This document shows, piece by piece, positions 15,607 through 22,987 of a stretch of 64,000 nucleotides of DNA; position 1 is the first letter of the stretch, and every line of letters starts with the position of its first letter. The translations under genes were made by a program, and so were the position numbers. Location: assembly GCA_030123605.1 (NCBI GenBank), contig CP126123.1, positions 372,001 through 436,000 on the forward strand, given 5' to 3'. This DNA is from Nitrospira sp. (GTDB lineage Bacteria > Nitrospirota > Nitrospiria > Nitrospirales > Nitrospiraceae). The notes under the pieces are model-generated. The model was not told the origin of the DNA and ran no database searches. It worked only from the letters and a program-made list of their open reading frames with translations.

Positions 15607-16812
15607 TCACGATCGGTAACTGGCATTGATGCGGACGTATTCGTAAGAGAGGTCCGTGGTCCACATGTGGGCGCAGGCCTTGCCTTGACCGAGATCGACG
15701 AGAATCGTAAATTCCCGTGCTTGGAAGACCTTGGTCAATCGTCGTTCGGCGGCCTGTCCGAGACCCTGTCCGTTCCGTACCATCGGGACATCCCCGAACT
15801 GAAGACTCACGCTGATCGGATCGATGGCCACTCCCGCACGCCCGAGCGCCGCCATTACGCGGCCCCAGTTGGCGTCACCGCCGAAAAGCGCCGTCTTCAC
15901 CAGATTGGAAGTCGCGATCGTTTGCGACACCTGCTTCGCCGCTTTGGTGGTCTTGGCCCCTCTGACTTCGATCTTCACGACTTTCGTGACCCCTTCGCCG
16001 TCCCAACAAATTTTCAGTGCCAGCGTCCGGCAGACCGTCTCGAGCATGGCACAAAATTTCTTGAAGTCCACCGAGTCGGGCAGGATCTCTCGATTGCCTG
16101 CCATGCCGTTGGCAAGGCACAAGACGGTGTCGTTCGTGCTCGTATCGCCGTCGACCGTGATGCAGTTGAACGACTGATCGACGGCCTGGCACAGCGCCGT
16201 GTGAAGCGTGCGCCGATTGATGACCACATCCGTGGTGAGGTAGGCCAACATGGTCGCCATGTTGGGGTGGATCATGCCGGACCCTTTGGCCATTCCACCT
16301 ACCGTCACCATACGACCTCCCAGTCTGGCTCGTACGGCGGTTTCTTTGGGTTTCAGATCTGTGGTCATGATGGCTCGCGCCGCCTCATTGCCGCCTCTGC
16401 GAGTGACGCGGGTCAAGAGCATAGGCAGGGCGTTTTTGATACGGGTGATCGGGAGCGGTTGGCCGATCACTCCGGTCGAGCCGATGAAGACGCTGTGGGG
16501 AGGGCACTGGAGGGCCGTTGCCACCAGTTGGGCCATATCCTTGGCTGCCCTCATTCCCTCCGATCCTGTGCAGGCGTTGGCGTTGCCGCTGTTGACCAAG
16601 ATGGCTCGGCCGACACCTTTCTTGAGATGCAGGCGATCGAGGATGACCGGCGCCGCCGCGATCCGATTGGTCGTGAAGACTCCGGCGACTGGGCCGGCTC
16701 GTTCAGACAGGAGCAGCGCCAAATCGAGTTGCTTTTTTCTCTTGATCCCGGCATAGGCTCCGGCAGCCAGAAACCCCTGAGGGGCGGTGACGCCCCCGGA
16801 AATAATCTTCAT
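15607..16812 (-). CDS. argJ: arginine biosynthesis bifunctional protein ArgJ (ornithine acetyltransferase / N-acetylglutamate synthase)
   Basis: A 401-residue ArgJ. The autocleavage and nucleophile motif KGSGMIHPNMATML places the catalytic threonine at T187, so the proenzyme should split into alpha and beta chains there. VNSGNANACTG forms the oxyanion region. The enzyme moves the acetyl group from N-acetylornithine to glutamate, recycling it in the arginine pathway. It follows argC by 59 bases on the same strand. Confidence 0.96.
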   Translation of the reverse strand: MKIISGGVTAPQGFLAAGAYAGIKRKKQLDLALLLSERAGPVAGVFTTNRIAAAPVILDRLHLKKGVGRAILVNSGNANACTGSEGMRAAKDMAQLVATALQCPPHSVFIGSTGVIGQPLPITRIKNALPMLLTRVTRRGGNEAARAIMTTDLKPKETAVRARLGGRMVTVGGMAKGSGMIHPNMATMLAYLTTDVVINRRTLHTALCQAVDQSFNCITVDGDTSTNDTVLCLANGMAGNREILPDSVDFKKFCAMLETVCRTLALKICWDGEGVTKVVKIEVRGAKTTKAAKQVSQTIATSNLVKTALFGGDANWGRVMAALGRAGVAIDPISVSLQFGDVPMVRNGQGLGQAAERRLTKVFQAREFTILVDLGQGKACAHMWTTDLSYEYVRINASYRS

Positions 16813-16871
16813 AGGCCATCCTGTGTGTTGGAGGAATCGATCGTGGTGAGTTTGCTCAACCAGCGTAGCGG

Positions 16872-17945
16872 CTAAGGATAGACGCCGGGCGCTGTCAAGC
16901 CCGTCTCTTCCGGATACCCGAGCATGAGGTTCATGGCTTGAATGGCTTGCCCTGCCGCTCCCTTGATCAAATTGTCGAGGGCCGAGACAGTGACGATCCA
17001 GCCGGCCCGTGTATCGGCGTGGACGGCCAGATCACAGTAGTTGGCGCCACGAACATGTCGCGGATTCGGCATCGCGCTCTCCAGCAACCGCACAAAACGC
17101 TCGCCTTTGTAGAAATCGCGATAGAGCGCTCGCAATTCGGCGACATCGAATGTGTCCTTCATCCGCGCGTAAGCAGTACTCAAGATCCCTCGATTCATGG
17201 GAACCAGGTGCGGTGTGAAGGCAACCGTCACGGCTGTACCGGGGGCGCCGGTGAGGTGCTCCTGCTTGTTTGCGAGTAGGGAAAGTTCCTGTTCGATTTC
17301 CGGGATGTGTCGGTGTTGTCCGATCTTATAGGGCTCCAACGATTCGTGCGCTTCCGGAAAGTGGTAGGAGAGGGCGGGACTTCTTCCGGCACCTGATACA
17401 CCGGACTTGGCATCGATCACGATGGTATCGGGCACAATCAGACCGCGGGCGACCAGCGGCGCCAATTGCAAAATGGCGGCGGTCGGATAGCAGCCTGGAG
17501 AAGCCACCAGGCGAGCCTGTGCAATGGAAGATCGATGCAGTTCCGGCAAGCCATAGACGGCGCTACCGATCAGATCGGGATGCGCATGCGGAGTCTGATA
17601 CCAGGTTTCATAGGTACGAGGGTCCTTGAGTCTGAAGTCCGCGCTGAGATCGATGACTCGTTTGCCAGCCTTCAGGCAACTCGCCACAGGCCCCATAGAT
17701 TTGGTATGGGGAAGGGCGAGAAAGAGAATATCGGCTCGCTCCGCCAAGGCTTCCGGTGCCAGGGTTTCAAAGGCCAGCGGCACGATGCCCTGCAAATGGG
17801 GATAGACGGAAGAGACTGTCGCGCCGGCCGATTTTTCGGAGGTCACGGCGGTCACGGCGACATTCGGGTGTTGTGAAAGCAACCGAAGCAATTCGGCTCC
17901 TGTATAGCCGCTGGCACCAGCCACCGCCACTCGTACCGATGTCAT
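16872..17945 (-). CDS. argC: N-acetyl-gamma-glutamyl-phosphate reductase
   Basis: A 357-residue ArgC, third enzyme of arginine synthesis. The NADP motif is VAVAGASGYTGAELLRLL (residues 7-24); the catalytic cysteine is C152 in VASPGCYPTAAIL; VSGAGRSP and HRHIPEIEQEL follow as in the long ArgC type. Start at the ATG 17945, where the Rossmann motif begins after seven residues; the longer frame would run through the rpsI terminator. argC and argJ probably form one transcript started between the terminator and 17945. Confidence 0.96.
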   Translation of the reverse strand: MTSVRVAVAGASGYTGAELLRLLSQHPNVAVTAVTSEKSAGATVSSVYPHLQGIVPLAFETLAPEALAERADILFLALPHTKSMGPVASCLKAGKRVIDLSADFRLKDPRTYETWYQTPHAHPDLIGSAVYGLPELHRSSIAQARLVASPGCYPTAAILQLAPLVARGLIVPDTIVIDAKSGVSGAGRSPALSYHFPEAHESLEPYKIGQHRHIPEIEQELSLLANKQEHLTGAPGTAVTVAFTPHLVPMNRGILSTAYARMKDTFDVAELRALYRDFYKGERFVRLLESAMPNPRHVRGANYCDLAVHADTRAGWIVTVSALDNLIKGAAGQAIQAMNLMLGYPEETGLTAPGVYP

Positions 17946-18000
17946 GTCACGCCTCCCCGCACCATCGTGAAACGTCGTCTGGTTCATTTGTCTTGTCCAT

Positions 18001-18029
18001 AAAAAAAGGGAAGGCTTCGAAGCCTTCCC
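18001..18029 (-). terminator. rho-independent terminator of the rplM-rpsI transcript
   Basis: A perfect 22-base palindrome (GGGAAGGCTTCGAAGCCTTCCC, first half 18008-18018) is followed on the minus strand by a run of seven T (18007-18001). It lies 30 bases downstream of the rpsI stop. Confidence 0.92.
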
Positions 18030-18058
18030 TTCTTGAACCATGTCACCCCAGGCTTCCG

Positions 18059-18451
18059 TTAACGCTTCGAGTATTGGAACCGCTTTCTGGCGCCCTTCTG
18101 GCCGTACTTCTTACGCTCTTTTACGCGCGAATCGCGTGTCAGGAGGCCTTCTTTCTTGAGGGGACTGCGGAACGCCGCGCTCATGACCACCAGCGCTTTC
18201 GAGATCGCATGCCGCAAGGCTCCGGCTTGGCCTGCAGGTCCTCCGCCATACACGGTGGCTCGTACCGAATACTTGCCGGTGACACCGGCCAGCTCAAACG
18301 GAAATTGAATCACATTCCGCAGCGTCATGCGTGGAAACGCCTTTTCCAACGGCTTTTCGTTCACGACGATGTCGCCTGCGGCGGCGGTTACCCATGCGCG
18401 AGCGATCGCGCTCTTTCTCTTCCCGGTTGCGTACTGCGTCAATGCTGCCAT
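18059..18451 (-). CDS. rpsI: 30S ribosomal protein S9
   Basis: A 130-residue S9 with the N-terminal TGKRKSAIARAWV block, GGGPAGQAGALRHAISKAL and the basic C-terminal tail ending in KKYGQKGARKRFQYSKR, whose last residues reach the ribosomal P site. AAGGAGG precedes the ATG. Partner of rplM upstream, as in most bacteria. Confidence 0.97.
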   Translation of the reverse strand: MAALTQYATGKRKSAIARAWVTAAAGDIVVNEKPLEKAFPRMTLRNVIQFPFELAGVTGKYSVRATVYGGGPAGQAGALRHAISKALVVMSAAFRSPLKKEGLLTRDSRVKERKKYGQKGARKRFQYSKR

Positions 18452-18493
18452 ATCAGGCGGCCTCCTTCACAAAGCGAATCTGAACAATATTGG

Positions 18494-18925
18494 TCACAGT
18501 GAGAGTGATTCCAGCTGTTGGGCCTGGTGCGGATGAGTCGGTCCCGCGTAGACGCGCAATTTCTTGGCCATGTGATTTCCGAGCGGGGTCTTAGGCAACA
18601 TGCCCTTGATGGCTCTGGTCAAAAGCTCCGTCGGTTGTTTCTGGTGGATATGTTCGGCCGTGAGTGTTTTCAATCCACCCGGATATCCGGTGTGATAGGA
18701 GTAGGTTTTGGTCTCCATCTTATTGCCGGTTAGGCGCACCTTCTCCGCATTCACGATGACGACGTGATCCCCGGTATCGACATGGGGCGTGAACGTGGCT
18801 TTATGTTTGCCGCGGAGCAAGGTCGCGACTTTTGCCGCAAGGCGGCCAAGCGTCTTTCCCTCGGCATCCACCAAGAACCATTTCCGTTTCACATCGGCCG
18901 GTTTTTCAAGATACGTTTTTGTCAT
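18494..18925 (-). CDS. rplM: 50S ribosomal protein L13
   Basis: An L13 of 143 residues (146 if the ATG at 18934 is used). Typical segments: [20 protein letters not shown], the [26 protein letters not shown] region (seen in part as [20 protein letters not shown]) and the conserved [20 protein letters not shown] stretch near the C-terminus. Both ATGs have a short-spaced GGAG-type site, so the start is uncertain by three residues. It leads rpsI by 42 bases. Confidence 0.95.
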   Translation of the reverse strand: MTKTYLEKPADVKRKWFLVDAEGKTLGRLAAKVATLLRGKHKATFTPHVDTGDHVVIVNAEKVRLTGNKMETKTYSYHTGYPGGLKTLTAEHIHQKQPTELLTRAIKGMLPKTPLGNHMAKKLRVYAGPTHPHQAQQLESLSL

Positions 18926-18975
18926 GGTCTCCATCTACTCCTGCGCGACAGGCTTCTCATGCGAGGCGTCAAGCC

Positions 18976-19461
18976 TCACGCTTGTTGGGGTTCGATATTT
19001 TTTGTGTCGAGTTTGTTGATCCAGGCGTCCAAATGAACCGCCGTGCGTCGATTCAGCACATCTTGCGTGGCGTAGATCGGACAGCCGGCACGCAATGCGA
19101 GGGCGATGGCATCACTCGGTCGGGCATCCAACGTCCGATGCACTCCCTTCGAGGCGAGCGACAGGCTTGCATAGTAGGTGCTGCTCTTCACATCCGTGAT
19201 CACGACCCTCTCGATCCGGACGCCGAGGTGATCCGCAAAACTCCGAATGAGGTCGTGGCTCATCGGACGGGGAGTCACGACCCGCTCCATCGCGAGGCGG
19301 ATCGCATTCCCTTCGGCAGACCCGACCCAAATCGGCAACGTCACGCTTGCGTCGTCGCTTTTCAGCACGACGATGCGCGTATCGGTGTTGCCGTCATCCA
19401 GCACCTGTTTGACGGTCAGGGCCACGAGTTCGGACGATTGGTTCTGGGAGGCTGATTCCAT
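18976..19461 (-). CDS. bifunctional nuclease family protein (DUF151), copy 1
   Basis: A 161-residue DUF151 protein. Core segments LPIWVGSAEGNAIRLAMERV, PRPMSHDL and the RPSDAIALALRAGCPIYATQDVL block match the family, whose best-studied relatives have DNase and RNase activity in vitro. It lies 2 bases downstream of a paralogue with about half of its residues in common by eye in the core, and upstream of rplM by 50 bases or less. Function in the cell is unknown. Confidence 0.85.
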   Translation of the reverse strand: MESASQNQSSELVALTVKQVLDDGNTDTRIVVLKSDDASVTLPIWVGSAEGNAIRLAMERVVTPRPMSHDLIRSFADHLGVRIERVVITDVKSSTYYASLSLASKGVHRTLDARPSDAIALALRAGCPIYATQDVLNRRTAVHLDAWINKLDTKNIEPQQA

Positions 19462-19463
19462 GG

Positions 19464-19919
19464 CTAGGTATCCAGCTTGCCGAAATCTTCCGGCTTGAGA
19501 TTCTCAAGCCACTGTTCGAGTTCTTCCGAAGACTGTTTTTTGATGACGTTCTCGCTGGCAAAGATCGGTGCGTTGGTGCGAAGCGCCAGTGCAATGGCAT
19601 CGCTGGGGCGAGAATCGACCGTGTACTCCGAGTCTTCGTACATTAGATGAATCTTGGCGAAATACGTGTTCTCGTTCAAGTCCGTAATGACCACGCTGAT
19701 GATCTTGGCGTCGAATGTTTCCAGGAACGATTTCATCAGGTCGTGCGTCATGGGCCGAGGCGCGGTGACGCTCTCCATGGCCAGGCCGATGGCGCTGGCC
19801 TCTGATTTTCCCACCCAAATCGGGAGCATGTCCGAATTTTCCTCGTCGCGCAACACCACGATGTAAGCGTTGTTATAGGGGTCGAAGATCAACCCCTTCA
19901 CCCGCATTTGTGTGATCAC
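19464..19919 (-). CDS. bifunctional nuclease family protein (DUF151), copy 2
   Basis: A 151-residue DUF151 protein with VKGLIFDPYNNAYIVVLRD at the N-terminus, LPIWVGKSEASAIGLAMES, PRPMTHDLMKSFL and SRPSDAIALALRTNAPIF. The open frame extends to a GTG at 19964, but a promoter at 19968-19997 would start transcription near 19961, so translation should begin downstream. The GTG at 19919 has AAGGA upstream and gives the usual family N-terminus; the ATG at 19907 is the alternative. It is the first gene of a likely bfn-bfn-rplM-rpsI transcript. Confidence 0.85.
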   Translation of the reverse strand: MITQMRVKGLIFDPYNNAYIVVLRDEENSDMLPIWVGKSEASAIGLAMESVTAPRPMTHDLMKSFLETFDAKIISVVITDLNENTYFAKIHLMYEDSEYTVDSRPSDAIALALRTNAPIFASENVIKKQSSEELEQWLENLKPEDFGKLDT

Positions 19920-19967
19920 GGCGGGAATGTCCTTCTCGATATCGGCTAAAAATCTCGACAACACGGC

Positions 19968-19997
19968 AATCTAGCACTTCCGAAATCAGAGTGTCAA
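19968..19997 (-). promoter_or_regulatory. promoter of the DUF151-rplM-rpsI gene group
   Basis: On the minus strand TTGACA (19997-19992), an 18-base spacer, and TAGATT (19973-19968) with the extended TGC just before it. The calculated start point, about 19961, rules out the GTG at 19964 as start codon. Confidence 0.6.
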
Positions 19998-20163
19998 TGA
20001 ATTCAGGTCTGCTACGGCTCATGAGGAGAAGCAAGCAGGGTTTGCGTCGGCAGCGTCACCGGCCCGGTTGGATTTTGCCTGCCGCCGACCAATCTGACGG
20101 AGAGGTTGCAAGGCTGTCGCGGGGGCGAGGCGCTGTGCCGGTACCATTTCTCTTGTTGGGACT

Positions 20164-20445
20164 TCAGGTGCCGGCCGGCCGAAAATTCTGATCCAATTTG
20201 GACGTGTCGGTTTGTTCGCCCAGCTTGAGAAAGGCCTTCATTTGCTTCTTGACGAGTTCCCGGCCGCTCTCGTCTCCGAGGTTCACCTGGTATTCGTTGA
20301 TGACCATCACGCGCATGCCCTCCCATTTTTTCCAACAGGGTTGGCAAACCTTTGTCTTGATCTCAGCCTCAAGCTTTCCCAGAAACAGCATATCGGTGAT
20401 CGCTTCGCCAGTCTGCCCGCAAGTGACGCACTGCACCTCTGCCAT
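20164..20445 (-). CDS. YggX-like protein with an N-terminal four-cysteine motif
   Basis: A 93-residue protein. Residues 1-37 carry CxxC (C6, C9) and CxxC (C34, C37), likely a zinc ribbon or metal site. From about residue 36 the sequence WKKWEGMRVMVINEYQVN and ESGRELVKKQMKAFL follows the helical pattern of YggX, the Fe(II)-trafficking/oxidative damage protection protein, whose EAW..WQ..QTMLINE segment aligns well by eye. The start is the ATG at 20445, preceded by GGAGG; the upstream ATG at 20496 lies in the promoter. Confidence 0.78.
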   Translation of the reverse strand: MAEVQCVTCGQTGEAITDMLFLGKLEAEIKTKVCQPCWKKWEGMRVMVINEYQVNLGDESGRELVKKQMKAFLKLGEQTDTSKLDQNFRPAGT

Positions 20446-20494
20446 AGTTGCCTCCGTAATTCGTATCCGGTTTTCAGGATTGAGGAAGTCCCTC

Positions 20495-20523
20495 ATTCTA
20501 GCATCGGATTTTTTAAGAAAAAA
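20495..20523 (-). promoter_or_regulatory. extended -10 promoter of the YggX-like gene
   Basis: On the minus strand TAGAAT (20500-20495) preceded by TGC, with only a T-run at the -35 position. Start of transcription near 20488, 43 bases before the ATG at 20445. Confidence 0.45.
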
Positions 20524-20540
20524 GAGTGTCAGTACCCCGA

Positions 20541-20569
20541 TTGACGGTTTTGTAGGTTCGTGTTAGAAA
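20541..20569 (+). promoter_or_regulatory. promoter of tRNA-Leu
   Basis: TTGACG at 20541-20546, 17-base spacer, TAGAAA at 20564-20569 with an extended TGT before it. Transcription would start near 20576, about 40 bases ahead of the tRNA. Confidence 0.55.
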
Positions 20570-20615
20570 AGCCTCTCTTCAAGTAAGTTGGGAGTAGATA
20601 GCTCTATCCCTATGT

Positions 20616-20702
20616 GCCCGGATGGCGGAACTGGCAGACGCGCCGGACTCAAAATCCGGTTCTCGTAAGAGAGTGGGAGTTCGACCCTCCCTCTGGGCAC
20701 CA
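20616..20702 (+). tRNA. tRNA-Leu (anticodon CAA)
   Basis: An 87-base class II tRNA with CCA encoded. Acceptor strands GCCCGGA (20616-20622) and TCTGGGC (20692-20698) pair with one G-U. The anticodon stem CCGGA/TCCGG encloses loop CTCAAAA, giving anticodon CAA for leucine UUG codons. A long variable arm (TCTCGTAAGAGAG region) and a T arm GGGAG-TTCGACC-CTCCC follow, as expected for tRNA-Leu. It is a single gene, not part of a tRNA cluster, and no integrated element is seen next to it. Confidence 0.96.
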
Positions 20703-20804
20703 TGGTTCGTTGGCGAGTATGATGAAAGATAGGAGTCGCGAAATGTTTCCCCCTGCCGGAAGGAGAGAAAAAGTTGTGATTCGGTCATGGTCATGGTTCG
20801 TTGT

Positions 20805-20828
20805 GTGCCACTATATAATGGATGGCAC
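20805..20828 (+). other. inverted repeat upstream of a secreted-protein promoter
   Basis: GTGCCA (20805-20810) and TGGCAC (20823-20828) are perfect inverse complements 12 bases apart, ending 13 bases before the -35 box at 20842. It may be an operator or the weak end of the tRNA transcript; no T-run follows. Confidence 0.35.
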
Positions 20829-20841
20829 CTCTGAAAACCTC

Positions 20842-20870
20842 TTGACATGATGTGGGTGTTGGCCTATAGT
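20842..20870 (+). promoter_or_regulatory. near-consensus sigma-70 promoter
   Basis: TTGACA at 20842-20847, 17-base spacer, TATAGT at 20865-20870. It is the best match to the consensus in the window. The leader to the ATG at 20967 is about 90 bases. Confidence 0.75.
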
Positions 20871-20966
20871 GCGCCCGAATTTGTCTAGGACTATTTATGG
20901 TCAGGGTAGTTTATTGCCGTCCATCATCACTCTCTTATCACTTACAACTCACTAAGGAGGCAGCAC

Positions 20967-21749
20967 ATGCGTAACGTGTTGGCACTTGGAGCTGCGGTGC
21001 TTTTTGTCGGCTCCGTGGGTGTTGCAGGCGCTCAAGAGCGTTTGCCGCAGTCCTCATCAGGATCAGGGTTCGGTGTCGGGGCCGGAGTGGGCGATGTCTC
21101 CGGAAATTCGGGCCGCACGCAGGCGTTTGATAGGAACGCATTTCTTGATCGGCTTGGGCAGCCGGAAACCGTGTTCGGTCGCGTACTCGCCATCGATGTT
21201 CCCGGTCACAAAATGCATTTGGAGACCGGTGGTAGTTCACACGATGAGGGGCGTGCAGGAACCGGTGCGATGTCGTCACTGACGGTCTATTTCGATGACA
21301 AGACCAATATGGATCAAATCAAGGCATTGAACAACGGTGACGACATCTCCGTGCAAGTGGTTGAAGCGCCCAACGAGAGGGCGGACCAGGGCGTCTACGG
21401 AACAGGTCGTAAGTTGGTGCGTGAAATCTATCTGTTCCGCGGTAATGAGAAGTTGGCAGGGTTCGGTGGTTTGGGGCAGCGGCCGAGCCCATCAACGGAG
21501 CGCGGAATTGAAACCAATTCTGGTACCGTCACCGGCGGGCTGGTCGGCGGTGTGTTTCCTGGGACGATCACTTCCGGCGTGGTTACCACGACTGTGGGTG
21601 AATTCACCGGAACTGCTCCCTGCTGGAATTGTGAACCGCAGCCTGGATGGGGCTATCAGACTGTGGCTCCAGAAACTAAAGTGCAGAACAAGTCGGATTA
21701 TGGAACTGATGCTGCCAAGCCGAATTTGCAGAAGGGCTTGAGCAACTAA
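20967..21749 (+). CDS. secreted hypothetical protein, Gly/Ser-rich
   Basis: A 260-residue protein with a clear signal peptide (hydrophobic core 4-20, likely cleavage after AGA at 20-22). The mature N-terminus is a Gly/Ser/Val linker. A central part (about 55-160) has strand-rich sequence with GRVLAIDVPGHKMHLETG, reminiscent of small beta-barrel periplasmic domains that bind or buffer ligands. The C-terminal third is again Gly/Thr-rich and contains CWNC (CxxC), the only cysteines. No family recognised. It has its own strong promoter, a strong ribosome binding site (AAGGAGG) and a terminator, so it is a highly expressed single-gene unit. Confidence 0.82.
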   Translation: MRNVLALGAAVLFVGSVGVAGAQERLPQSSSGSGFGVGAGVGDVSGNSGRTQAFDRNAFLDRLGQPETVFGRVLAIDVPGHKMHLETGGSSHDEGRAGTGAMSSLTVYFDDKTNMDQIKALNNGDDISVQVVEAPNERADQGVYGTGRKLVREIYLFRGNEKLAGFGGLGQRPSPSTERGIETNSGTVTGGLVGGVFPGTITSGVVTTTVGEFTGTAPCWNCEPQPGWGYQTVAPETKVQNKSDYGTDAAKPNLQKGLSN

Positions 21750-21782
21750 GGACTGAGCATCATCGAGTACATGGTTTTTCAA

Positions 21783-21820
21783 AGCGGGGTGCTTCGGAAG
21801 GAGCACCCCGCTGTTATTTT
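21783..21820 (+). terminator. rho-independent terminator of the secreted-protein gene
   Basis: An 11-base stem, AGCGGGGTGCT (21783-21793) with AGCACCCCGCT (21802-21812), an 8-base loop, then GTTATTTT. It lies 33 bases past the stop codon. Confidence 0.88.
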
Positions 21821-21909
21821 CTCAGCCTGGTTTCCGACCGCCCGTTGCAAGGCAATTGTTCCCTTGGTACCATCATTCATCGGTAATGATCATTTGAATC
21901 GAGTCCCCT

Positions 21910-22170
21910 ATGCCTGAAGACTCTCTGAATCTCCTGCGCCCTGATGAAGAGTTGGATCTCCGTGGGGTGATTTGCCCCTATAATTTCGTCAAGACCAAGT
22001 TGAAACTCGAAACCATGACGGCCGGGCAATTGCTCTTGGTCCATCTCGACGACGGCGATCCCATTCGTAATGTCCCTCGCAGCGTCAGCGATGACGGCCA
22101 CGATATTCTATCTCAGGAACGAGCCGAGCAATCGTACCGTGTCATGATCCGAAAACGCCTCGACGAATAG
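21910..22170 (+). CDS. TusA family protein with variant CPYN motif
   Basis: An 86-residue TusA-like protein. The family core is DLRGVICPYNFVKTKLKLE; the nucleophilic cysteine, C22, is kept, while the second proline of the usual CPxP is an asparagine. TusA-type proteins carry sulfur as a persulfide for tRNA thiolation, cofactor synthesis or sulfur oxidation. No tusBCD or sulfur oxidation genes are adjacent. It ends 5 bases before the stop of the convergent RsmI-like gene. Confidence 0.82.
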   Translation: MPEDSLNLLRPDEELDLRGVICPYNFVKTKLKLETMTAGQLLLVHLDDGDPIRNVPRSVSDDGHDILSQERAEQSYRVMIRKRLDE

Positions 22171-22175
22171 GCCGG

Positions 22176-22925
22176 TTACCCATTTTTCGGCAAACCTTTC
22201 CTGGTCGGTTTCTTTCCCTCCACAATCAACGTGACCTGGGCTGTTTCATTCAGGAACGGACAGCCGGTGCGTAATTCACGCGCCCGTCCCCTCACGATGT
22301 GCTGGGCTTTTTGTGTCAAATTGATCGCCATGATGATCCGTCGATTCCCCAGGATGTCCGAGATGAGCGTCAAGATTCGTAGAATGGTCTGGGCCGGTGG
22401 AAAGAAGATCATCGTGCGGGATTCCGATTGCAATGAATGGAGCCGCTGCATGATCCGCCCTGCGCCGCCGACCCAGCGCCCTTCGAAGACGAAGGCATTG
22501 CAGTCCAGACCGGCCACGGCAGCGGCGGTCACAACGGCCGACGGTCCGGGGATGACCTCGATGGGGATGTCGGCCTCGGCCGCCGCCGCGATGAGCAATC
22601 GACCAGGATCGTAGACGACCGGCATGCCACAATCTGACACCAACGCAACAGCGGTTCCCTGTTTCAATCGATCGAGCAGGAGGGGAGCTTTTTCTACCGC
22701 ATTGTCTCGATCATAGGTGGTCAGCACGGCGTCGATGCCGTGATGTATCAGCAGGGCCTGAGTTGCACGCGGACTCTTCGTTGCGATCAGCCCGACATTC
22801 CGAAACGTGTCGAGGGCTCGGACGGTCACATCGTCGGGATGTCCGATCGGCACCCCGACGATGAACAATGCCCCGACATGGTGACTCGATCGAGCGCGCT
22901 TTCCTTGACTCCGTTCTTGCCGCAT
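22176..22925 (-). CDS. divergent RsmI-family SAM-dependent methyltransferase
   Basis: A 249-residue tetrapyrrole-methylase-fold protein of the RsmI type, which 2'-O-methylates C1402 of 16S rRNA. Family features kept: the N-terminal VGVPIGHPDDVTVRALDTF, a VSDCGMP loop where RsmI has VSDAGTP, the IPGPSAVVTAAAVAGL helix and FVFEGRW. The usual EDTR motif is replaced (ATKSPRAT), so it may be a paralogue with another substrate. Start: the ATG at 22925 rather than the TTG at 22946; neither has a good ribosome binding site. Its 5' end overlaps the haem operon promoter. Confidence 0.75.
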   Translation of the reverse strand: MRQERSQGKRARSSHHVGALFIVGVPIGHPDDVTVRALDTFRNVGLIATKSPRATQALLIHHGIDAVLTTYDRDNAVEKAPLLLDRLKQGTAVALVSDCGMPVVYDPGRLLIAAAAEADIPIEVIPGPSAVVTAAAVAGLDCNAFVFEGRWVGGAGRIMQRLHSLQSESRTMIFFPPAQTILRILTLISDILGNRRIIMAINLTQKAQHIVRGRARELRTGCPFLNETAQVTLIVEGKKPTRKGLPKNG

Positions 22926-22934
22926 CGATATAAT
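22905..22934 (+). promoter_or_regulatory. promoter of the tetrapyrrole operon
   Basis: TTGACT at 22905-22910, 18-base spacer, perfect TATAAT at 22929-22934. Transcription would start near 22941, 47 bases before the first gene. The -35 box and spacer lie in the first codons of the opposing RsmI-like gene. Confidence 0.65.
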
Positions 22935-22987
22935 TTCCAGTTCCAAAAATCAGGCTTTGCTTTGAAATGTTGCGAGGATAGGACGGG

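Noticed and set aside
20446..20496. Upstream ATG for the YggX-like gene
   Set aside because: It lies in the -10 box of the promoter and lacks a ribosome binding site; GGAGG precedes the ATG at 20445.
20616..20702. tRNA-Leu as an integration site
   Set aside because: No integrase, direct repeat of the tRNA end, or foreign-looking gene lies within several kb.
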